Below, in pieces: positions 1 through 6,317 of a stretch of DNA of 13,240 bases. Position 1 is the stretch's first letter. The number at the start of each line of letters is the position of its first letter. This DNA comes from Roseibacillus sp. (GTDB taxonomy: Bacteria > Verrucomicrobiota > Verrucomicrobiia > Verrucomicrobiales > Akkermansiaceae), in the NCBI GenBank assembly GCA_002729275.1, contig PBTP01000034.1, forward strand, positions 51,250-64,489, written 5' to 3'. The position numbers were made by a program, and so were the translations under genes. The notes below the pieces were generated by a model, which did not search any database, had not been told where the DNA came from, and saw only the letters and a list, made by a program, of their open reading frames with translations.

Positions 1-309
1 GCAATGCGAATTTGTGTTCTTCCGGAGGACTCCGGTGACCACAAGATGACGATCAACATTATTGATGAAGATGGAAATTCGGTGGACCCATCCAAAATGC
101 CAATTCGTGCTGATATGCCGATTAAGGTTCCTGATGAGGTTCCTTTCCTGACTCGTAATCTTGTTCTTAACTTTCAAGGTCTAAAGTTCTCGAGTGCCGG
201 AATTTATCATGTCGATGTTACGGTGGACGGGGAGCTTGTTATCAGGCTTCCACTTCGGGTCGTAAAGGTGCAGGCTCAAGCGCCCCCCTCGCAGCCTGTC
301 GAGGAATAG
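1..309 (+). CDS. DUF6941-like small protein, 3' part (5' end outside window)
   Basis: The frame is open from the first base and ends with TAG at 307-309, so the true start probably lies upstream. An ATG at 4-6 exists, but nothing supports it as the start. The visible 102 residues are mostly beta-strand-like: a segment on an Asp/Gly turn (IIDEDG), a conserved-looking NFQGLKF-x-SAGIYHVDVTVDGE stretch, then alternating hydrophobic residues and a Pro/Gln/Glu-rich tail. This resembles the C-terminal half of DUF6941, a short beta-sandwich-like family common in bacteria, with its 'G-x-Y-x-x-x-v-x-v-D-G' strand pair. The family has no established function. No signal peptide or membrane segment is visible in the part present. 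The SDR gene begins 20 bases later on the same strand, suggesting co-transcription. The family call is from remembered pattern only. Confidence 0.6.
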   Translation, partial: AMRICVLPEDSGDHKMTINIIDEDGNSVDPSKMPIRADMPIKVPDEVPFLTRNLVLNFQGLKFSSAGIYHVDVTVDGELVIRLPLRVVKVQAQAPPSQPVEE

Positions 310-329
310 ATTAGCGCAATGATAACAAG

Positions 330-1151
330 GTGGCTTCCTCTCTCCTCTACGACTGTTCTCTAATTACGGGGGCCTCAAGTGGCCTCGGAGAGGAGTTCTC
401 CTGTCAGCTTGCTCCTCATTGTAGGCGGCTAGTCCTCGTAGCGCGCCGGAAGGACAGGTTGGAGTCCTTACGGGACCAGCTATGTAGCGAGAATCCGGGA
501 CTTGAGATCGCAATATTTGACGCTGATTTGACTTCGTCAGAGGCCCGTGAAGAGCTGATTGCCAAAGTTAAGGAAAGTGCGTGGGCGCCCAGTCTTCTGG
601 TCAATAACGCCGGGATGGGGGACTATGGAGAATTCGTAACAGGCGACTGGGGCAAATTGGAGCAGATGCTGAGTCTTAACATCATCGCTCTGACGCATTT
701 GACCCATGGATTTCTTCCTGGCATGATCCAATCAAGACATGGAGCATTGCTGAATGTCAGTTCTCTCGCCTCTTTGCTCCCCATCCCCGACTTTGCGGTC
801 TACGCAGCGAGCAAATCCTACGTTACCAGTTTTTCCGAAGCATTGCGGCTCGAGTTGAATGAGCATGAAATCCCTGTCCTGGCTGTCTGTCCGGGTCCGG
901 TCCATACCGGGTTTGGAGGGATTGCGGGTCGGGAAGGGTCCCTTGAGGGTAGTCCGGCTCGTGAGTGGTTCTTTGTCTCTAAAGAGGAGGTTGTTCTCGA
1001 TGCGTTGCTAGCGCTCCAGCGTCAGCAACCTCGATCCTATCCAGGCTTGAAGGTATCTCTCATTGCTGCGGCGCTTGCTAGTATGCCTCCTGGGATACTC
1101 CGTTATTTCATGCGCAACAGGCCACGCGCCGTCCCGGAGGACGGGGATTGA
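330..1151 (+). CDS. SDR family NAD(P)-dependent oxidoreductase
   Basis: A 273-residue classical short-chain dehydrogenase/reductase, normal in length, cytosolic, expected to interconvert a carbonyl and a hydroxyl using NAD(P)(H). The substrate cannot be read from the sequence. The Rossmann nucleotide-binding motif TGASSGLG is at residues 13-20, the structural NNAG at 92-95 and the active-site Asn at 117. The catalytic Ser is at 144 or 145 and the Tyr-x-x-x-Lys pair is Y158/K162; PGPVHT at 188-193 is the usual loop after strand 6. Arg39/Arg40 after strand 2 (VARRKDR) suggest NADP(H). The C-terminal third, with a hydrophobic LIAAALASMPPGILRYF stretch, resembles the COG0300/DltE-like subgroup. 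The start is GTG at 330: an in-frame stop at 312 leaves no earlier start codon, and an AAGG touches the GTG. The next gene starts 12 bases after the stop. Confidence 0.93.
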   Translation: MASSLLYDCSLITGASSGLGEEFSCQLAPHCRRLVLVARRKDRLESLRDQLCSENPGLEIAIFDADLTSSEAREELIAKVKESAWAPSLLVNNAGMGDYGEFVTGDWGKLEQMLSLNIIALTHLTHGFLPGMIQSRHGALLNVSSLASLLPIPDFAVYAASKSYVTSFSEALRLELNEHEIPVLAVCPGPVHTGFGGIAGREGSLEGSPAREWFFVSKEEVVLDALLALQRQQPRSYPGLKVSLIAAALASMPPGILRYFMRNRPRAVPEDGD

Positions 1152-1163
1152 ATTAGCTTTGCC

Positions 1164-2519
1164 ATGTCCAGAAATCGTAAAAGGTCAGACCGTCCACCAC
1201 CCGATTATCGAGGGGCGATTCTCGGAGTTGGGCTATTGGTGGCCGGGCTATTCGGGCTTCTGGTTCTGCTCACTCCACTGGGAGGTAAGGTGAAGGCTGG
1301 TCTGGGAGAGATCTTTGGTCAAAGGTCGGCTCCAGTTCAGAGAAATCAGGAAGGCGATGTTTTGAGAAAGACTCCTCCTGACAGGCCTCTCTCTCCCCTG
1401 GAGGCAGATCCCGACCCCCAGTTTCCGCGTGGGGTCCTCCGGCCTCCATCAGGGACGGATATCAGGAGTCTCTCAAAAGGTATTAATCTTAAAGTCGAGT
1501 TTGATTCGGAAGAGGGTGACCTCGCCTCCTTGGAGCGAAACGATGAGGACTCCTATCTAGCCGAATACTCCCTTAAGGTGCGGATGCCTCGTCCGGCAAC
1601 TTCTCTTTCTGAGGTAGCTTTGACAAGCCCTCACCTTATAGAGGTCTTTCCGGGACTAAGAGAAATGATTCCCCAAGGGAATCTCTCAGCATGGTATCGG
1701 CAATTATACGCGAATAAGACTGCAAGAGTCAAAAGTGACATAGGGCGACTGGGTGAGATCCTGAGCAGGCATAACTTTTACGATTGCGAGACGATTTTGA
1801 ACCTTCGATCGGAGAGCACCGGACAGCGGATTTTCCTGATGCAGGCTGAAATGGATGTGGTGTCCGATGGGTCCGATGGCGACAGGCTACCCCAGATGCC
1901 GGATGGTATCGTTAACTCAACAAACTATCAGCCTTTTACCAGTTACCGGTGGCGCAAAACAGGGGGCACTCCTAACCCCATGGTCGCTGGCTGGGAGAGC
2001 AGAATCGGCAAAGCCAACAAGGAGCTTGAGGGCTCCTCTGTCGGAGAGGATCGTGCGACCTGGCTAAGGAGCAGGATAAAGATGCTCGAGACGGGTATCG
2101 CTGACATGAAGTTTGCGAGTTTTCTTATCGCTGAATACGACCCGTTCATCGTGATTCCCACAAACATAGTGAAGGACCGACGGGATCCCTACGCTCCCAA
2201 CATAGGGGATTTTGCGATCGTTCTTTATGGGCGAACCGCCTACCCAGCTATCGTTGGGGACGCCGGTCCGACCTACAAGGTCGGGGAAGCCTCCTTGCGG
2301 CTGGCCCGTGAGATCAATGCTAAGTCGACCCCATACAGTCGCCCGGTATCCGATCTCACAGTCACCTACCTTGTGTTCCCTCGCAGTGCAGATGATCCGA
2401 GGAGGGCTCCTGATTACCGGCACTGGCATAAGCGTTGTGAAGAGCTTGTGGATAAGATTGGAGGATTGGGTGAGGGGGTGGAATTGCACCAGTGGAAAAA
2501 TCTACTCGCGGCAGAGTAA
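1164..2519 (+). CDS. Membrane-anchored protein with GH75 (chitosanase-like) domain
   Basis: 451 residues. A basic, proline-rich N-terminus (residues 1-16) precedes one hydrophobic helix at about 18-38, which should anchor the protein in the inner membrane with the rest outside the cytoplasm. Residues 50-100 are a Pro/Arg/Asp-rich linker. The C-terminal part, about 205-410, carries signatures I associate with glycoside hydrolase family 75 (endo-chitosanases). These are an acidic MDVVSDGSDGD stretch (230-240), YDPFIVIP (325-332), a GDFAIVLY strand (348-355) and VGDAGPTYKVGEAS (364-377). By family analogy Asp366 and Glu375, nine residues apart, would be the catalytic acid pair. If so it would cut a glucosamine-containing polymer; the natural substrate here is unknown. 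Residues 100-205 have no fold I recognise. Start ATG 1164, 12 bases after the SDR stop, has no clear Shine-Dalgarno. The membrane anchor is more certain than the enzymatic activity. Confidence 0.65.
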   Translation: MSRNRKRSDRPPPDYRGAILGVGLLVAGLFGLLVLLTPLGGKVKAGLGEIFGQRSAPVQRNQEGDVLRKTPPDRPLSPLEADPDPQFPRGVLRPPSGTDIRSLSKGINLKVEFDSEEGDLASLERNDEDSYLAEYSLKVRMPRPATSLSEVALTSPHLIEVFPGLREMIPQGNLSAWYRQLYANKTARVKSDIGRLGEILSRHNFYDCETILNLRSESTGQRIFLMQAEMDVVSDGSDGDRLPQMPDGIVNSTNYQPFTSYRWRKTGGTPNPMVAGWESRIGKANKELEGSSVGEDRATWLRSRIKMLETGIADMKFASFLIAEYDPFIVIPTNIVKDRRDPYAPNIGDFAIVLYGRTAYPAIVGDAGPTYKVGEASLRLAREINAKSTPYSRPVSDLTVTYLVFPRSADDPRRAPDYRHWHKRCEELVDKIGGLGEGVELHQWKNLLAAE

Positions 2520-2683
2520 ATTCAGGGTTTTGTGTCCCTGCTCTGTTAGTGTCAGGTTGCGGTAAAAAAATCGATGGATAGCGGTCAGGGACATTCATTA
2601 CAAAAGAGAGTCATGCTAAAGTGCTTTGACCTCGGCGGTCCGGGCAGAGTGCTTGGAGAATCTGTAATCATGAGCCACCGGTT
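2520..2683 (+). promoter_or_regulatory. Leader/intergenic region upstream of putA
   Basis: This 164-base gap is the largest on the left half and is where a putA promoter should lie. A weak sigma70-like pair is TTCATT (2594-2599) and TAAAGT (2617-2622) with 17 bases between, only 3/6 and 4/6 matches. CAGGG (2523-2527) can pair with CCCTG (2536-2540), a small hairpin after the preceding gene. The same bases within TGTCCCTG (2533-2540) can instead pair with CAGGGACA (2586-2593). An AT-rich run lies at 2564-2570. A 37-codon reading frame from ATG 2574, or shorter from 2613 or 2670, ends with a TGA at 2685-2687 that overlaps the putA ATG. No sigma54 site or convincing regulator site was recognised. 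Confidence 0.3.
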
Positions 2684-5600
2684 ATGAAGGACGAGATCAA
2701 AGATCGCCTCAATCGTGTATCCGCGGAGCAGTGGAGCGATGCAGTGCTCGCTGAAGAGGCAGTAAGTCTCGCTGAAGAGATTCTCGTTGATGCAAAAAAG
2801 GAGCAAGGCCTCTTAGAGCGTTACGAGGGGTGGAAAATGCACCGCATGCTTGGAGATCTGGACGGGAAAGTTTTCACGTTTGAGATGGCTGATCAGGTCT
2901 TTCGGCCCCGCTCTGAATGGCGAGCCTCCTCCCAGTTTCGATACCTTCTGGAGCGTCGAGGAGTTCCCCTGTATCTTCCTCTGCATGAGCGCATCGCGTT
3001 AGCTCTAGCGAGTTTTTTTTCGAGAGTTGTGCCCGGGATGGTCATGTCTGCAGTGACTGCAAAGATGATGCACGAGAGTAGAAAGGTTGTGCTACGGGGA
3101 GAGGCAGGCTTTCTCGATCGGCATATTGTGAAAAGAGGGAAAATGGGGGTCAGGCTTAATCTCAATCTCCTTGGGGAAGCGATTCTCGGAGAGGAGGAGG
3201 CAGGACGCCGTCTTGATGAAAATATAGAGCGGTTAGAGAGTGAACAGTGTGAATATATTTCGGTGAAGATCAGTTCGATTTTCAGCCAGGTAAACGTGCT
3301 GGCGTTTGAGGACACCCTTGAGCGGGTCAAGGTTCCGCTCCGGCAGCTATATCGAGCCGCTCAGGCTAATCCTGTTGGCGGTAGGCCGAAGTTTGTTAAC
3401 CTGGACATGGAGGAGTATCGCGATCTGCATTTAACCTGCAGAGCTTTCCAGGAAGTGCTTAGTGAAGACGAGTTTATGGGCCTTGAGGCCGGAATCGTCC
3501 TGCAGGCTTATCTTCCTGACTCCTTCAATTTGCAGAAAGTGATTACGCAATGGGCGTGCAGCCGCCGGGCGAGGGGAGGTGCTGCTGTGAAATTGCGGAT
3601 CGTGAAGGGGGCAAATCTGGCAATGGAAAAAGTGGAGGCAGCCGCTCATGGTTGGCAGCAGGCACCCTATCGGTCAAAAAATGAGGTCGACGCGAATTTC
3701 AAGCGGATGCTTCATTATGCCTGCGAGAAAAGTCGGGCAGGGGCAGTTCGGGTGGGAGTGGGGAGTCACAACCTCTTTGACGTATCCTACGCGCTGCTAT
3801 TGCGAGAGAGGCAGGATGTAAGAGATGCGGTTGAGGTCGAGATGCTGGAGGGAATGGCTAACCATCAGGCCCGCGCGGTGGAGAAGGTAGGTGGTAGTCT
3901 GCTGTTTTACGCTCCAGTTGTATTTCGGGAGAGCTTTCATTCTGCAATCGCTTATCTGGTGCGCCGTCTGGACGAGAATACCGCTCCCCAGAATTTCCTG
4001 CATGATCTTTTTGGAATGAATCCCGGCGACAGGAAGTGGGAACATCAGAAGGAAAGGTTTTTGCTCGCCTGCTCAACTAAAGAGGAGGTCAGTTCACTGC
4101 CCTCCCGGGAGCAGAGCCGCGGGATCGACTCTATTGTATCGAAGGGGAAGGCTTTTGATAATGAGCCGGATACGGACTGGACCCTGCGTGCGAATCGCGA
4201 GTGGATTGAGAGTGCGCGTCAGGATATTGAAATACCGCACACCATTGGGATTCAGGTTGCAGGAAGAGTAAGTTATCCAGTCGACAAGGAGGATTCTCAT
4301 GATCCGAGCGAACCGGCAAAATGCCTTTATCGTTATTGCCTGGCTGGTGAAGAAGACTTGGAGGAGGCTCTTGAAAGTGCGGTTGGCATGCTTGAGAGCA
4401 AAAGGGATTCCATCGGGCGCAACCCCGATGAGCTCTTCGCGAGGATCTCCTCTGAGCTGGCAAGGATGCGAGGGGCCCTGATTGCCGCGGTGGGGTGCGA
4501 TGCAGGCAAGTCGGTCCCTGAGTCCGATACGGAGGTGAGTGAGGCCATTGATTTTGTGCGTTACTATGCGGATGGCCTTTTGCGAGCAGGAGTTGATGAT
4601 GGGGTGGAGTGTAATCCTCTTGGTGTCGTAGTGGTTGCGCCCCCGTGGAATTTCCCTCTGGCAATCGCCTGTGGCGGCGTAGTTGCCGCCCTCGCAGCTG
4701 GAAATGCAGTTATTCTAAAGCCCCCTCCTGAGACCGTATTGACGGCCTGGAGGTTGGCGGAGGTGCTTTGGAGATCGGGCGTTCCGAGGGAGCTTCTCCA
4801 GTTTTTGCCTGTGGCAGAGGACGCTGTTGGAAAAAAACTACTCACCGATAAGAGAGTTGCAGGAGTGATTCTTACCGGTGCCTATGAAACCGCTCGGCTC
4901 TTTCGTTCCTGGAAGCCGTCAATGCGCCTCTTTGCCGAGACCAGTGGGAAGAATTCGATGCTGATTACTGCGGCCGCAGATCCGGACCAGGCAATCAAGG
5001 ATCTGGTGAAAAGTGCCTTCGGGCATGCGGGCCAAAAATGTTCGGCGGCATCTCTCGCAATTCTTGAAGCGGACCTCTATGAAGATGAGGGTTTTCTCCG
5101 GCAATTGCGCGATGCTACAGCTAGCCTGCGAGTAGGTCCCTCAGGTGACCTCGCCAGCGTAGTTACTCCGGTGGTGCGAGCTCCCGGAAGAGAGCTCGAG
5201 TGTGGGTTGAAGGAGCTCGAAGAAGGCGAAGAGTGGTTACTGAAACCTCGGATGGTAGATGAGAATCCCTGCCTTTGGTCTCCCGGTATTCGTCTGGGAG
5301 TGAGAAAATCCAGCTGGTTCAGGCAAACCGAATGCTTTGGTCCCGTCTTGGGCTTGATACGGGCGGAGAATTTCGAAGATGGAATGCGTCTACAGAATGA
5401 TTCCGATTTCGGTTTGACCGGAGGAATCCAGAGCCTCGATGAGAGGGAGGTTGAGATCTGGAAGAAGAATGTTGAGGTTGGTAACGCCTATATTAACCGC
5501 CCAATTACGGGGGCTATCGTGCGGCGACAGCCATTCGGCGGGTGGAAGCGTTCAGCGATCGGGCCGGGGGCAAAAGCTGGTGGTCCGAATTACGTTTTAC

Positions 5601-6208
5601 AACTCGCCAATTGGCGGGAAACCGAATTACCCAAAATCGGGAGGCCGGGTAATAATCAAGAGCTCCTGGCAACATTCTGTCAGACTCTTCCCGGATCAGC
5701 GAAGCGACTGAATGCAGCCTCCGAAAGTTATGCGAAATGGTGGCACGATGAGTTCTCTGTCGAGCATGACCCTTCATCTGTCCTCGGAGAGGCGAATCTA
5801 TTCCGGTATTGCGCTCGTGGAAAAATCCTTGTGAGTGCACATGACATGAATCCTGAATGTGTGGCGCTAGTCCTTCTGGCAGGCCAGACCTGTGGGGTTG
5901 AGTTGGAACTGAGTGATTGGCCCGGCCGCGAGCAATCTGGGGCTCTGGCAGAAGCTGCGGGCGTAGCTTGGAGAGAAGAGACGCCAGTAGAATTATGTGA
6001 TCGGGTTGGGTTACAGTGTTCAGAATTCGAACGGATCCGAGTCCTCTGCCCATCTGATGAACTACGCCAAATCAGTCACGAATTTGGTCTGGAGGTTGTC
6101 GATTGGCCAGTTCTTGCCAATGGCCGTCTGGAGTTGCTGCACTACCTCAGGGAGCAGACCGTGAGTGTAACTCTCCATCGGTATGGAAACATTATCAGGA
6201 GCAGGTGA
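2684..6208 (+). CDS. putA: Bifunctional proline dehydrogenase / L-glutamate gamma-semialdehyde dehydrogenase
   Basis: 1174 residues catalysing both steps of proline catabolism: FAD-dependent oxidation to pyrroline-5-carboxylate, then NAD-dependent oxidation of the semialdehyde to glutamate. The PRODH barrel spans about 100-450: SVKISS (193-198), DMEE (241-244), YLP (276-278), RIVKGA (305-310) and YLVRRLDEN (424-432), with Arg427/Arg428 the expected proline-carboxylate binders. The aldehyde dehydrogenase part spans about 545-980: PWNFPLA (654-660), Lys679, Glu752 in FAETSGKN, nucleophile Cys786 in GHAGQKCSA, Glu883 in ECFGPVLG and PFGGWKRS (950-957). Residues 1035-1174, ending HRYGNI, match the C-terminal domain of long PutAs that lids the substrate tunnel. 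No ribbon-helix-helix precedes residue 100, so it is unlikely to be its own repressor, unlike E. coli PutA. Start ATG 2684 is the first possible, with an in-frame stop at 2666. It has no Shine-Dalgarno at normal distance. Likely peripheral at the inner membrane, passing electrons to quinone. Confidence 0.96.
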   Translation: MKDEIKDRLNRVSAEQWSDAVLAEEAVSLAEEILVDAKKEQGLLERYEGWKMHRMLGDLDGKVFTFEMADQVFRPRSEWRASSQFRYLLERRGVPLYLPLHERIALALASFFSRVVPGMVMSAVTAKMMHESRKVVLRGEAGFLDRHIVKRGKMGVRLNLNLLGEAILGEEEAGRRLDENIERLESEQCEYISVKISSIFSQVNVLAFEDTLERVKVPLRQLYRAAQANPVGGRPKFVNLDMEEYRDLHLTCRAFQEVLSEDEFMGLEAGIVLQAYLPDSFNLQKVITQWACSRRARGGAAVKLRIVKGANLAMEKVEAAAHGWQQAPYRSKNEVDANFKRMLHYACEKSRAGAVRVGVGSHNLFDVSYALLLRERQDVRDAVEVEMLEGMANHQARAVEKVGGSLLFYAPVVFRESFHSAIAYLVRRLDENTAPQNFLHDLFGMNPGDRKWEHQKERFLLACSTKEEVSSLPSREQSRGIDSIVSKGKAFDNEPDTDWTLRANREWIESARQDIEIPHTIGIQVAGRVSYPVDKEDSHDPSEPAKCLYRYCLAGEEDLEEALESAVGMLESKRDSIGRNPDELFARISSELARMRGALIAAVGCDAGKSVPESDTEVSEAIDFVRYYADGLLRAGVDDGVECNPLGVVVVAPPWNFPLAIACGGVVAALAAGNAVILKPPPETVLTAWRLAEVLWRSGVPRELLQFLPVAEDAVGKKLLTDKRVAGVILTGAYETARLFRSWKPSMRLFAETSGKNSMLITAAADPDQAIKDLVKSAFGHAGQKCSAASLAILEADLYEDEGFLRQLRDATASLRVGPSGDLASVVTPVVRAPGRELECGLKELEEGEEWLLKPRMVDENPCLWSPGIRLGVRKSSWFRQTECFGPVLGLIRAENFEDGMRLQNDSDFGLTGGIQSLDEREVEIWKKNVEVGNAYINRPITGAIVRRQPFGGWKRSAIGPGAKAGGPNYVLQLANWRETELPKIGRPGNNQELLATFCQTLPGSAKRLNAASESYAKWWHDEFSVEHDPSSVLGEANLFRYCARGKILVSAHDMNPECVALVLLAGQTCGVELELSDWPGREQSGALAEAAGVAWREETPVELCDRVGLQCSEFERIRVLCPSDELRQISHEFGLEVVDWPVLANGRLELLHYLREQTVSVTLHRYGNIIRSR

Positions 6209-6290
6209 CTCTGGATCGCCTGGATGCGTCCTGCATGAGGGTATTTACTCTAAGTTCTTCAGGCCGGTCCAAGCTCAGCTTTTCTGGCTA

Positions 6291-6317
6291 TGAGGCTTCG
6301 TTGAAGCTCGGTCCTCA
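6291..6317 (-). terminator. Weak stem-loop between convergent genes
   Basis: GCTTC (6295-6299) and GAAGC (6303-6307) form a 5-bp stem with a 3-base loop. Outer TGAG (6291-6294) can pair with CTCA (6314-6317) across a 6-base bulge. The stem sits at the stop of the minus-strand gene, 80-100 bases past the putA stop, where termination for both converging genes is expected. No T-tract follows on either strand, so this is only a weak candidate. The rest of the 106-base gap shows nothing recognisable. Confidence 0.22.

Noticed and set aside
319..363. 14-codon frame from ATG 319 overlapping the SDR start
   Set aside because: Very short, out of frame with the SDR and without a ribosome-binding site; most likely chance.
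2064..2489. Open frame of 141 codons on the minus strand
   Set aside because: Antisense to the GH75-like domain, whose motifs are clear in the plus frame.
2626..2631. TTGACC as a -35 box upstream of putA
   Set aside because: No -10-like hexamer occurs at 16-18 bases; the bases at that distance are GC-rich.
4131..4664. Open frame of 177 codons on the minus strand inside putA
   Set aside because: It lies fully antisense to a well-supported PutA coding region, is Pro/His/Gln/Arg-rich with no recognisable motif, and is a codon-bias shadow.
5514..6053. Open frame of 179 codons on the minus strand over the putA C-terminus
   Set aside because: Antisense to the conserved aldehyde dehydrogenase end and C-terminal domain of PutA, with no domain-like pattern.
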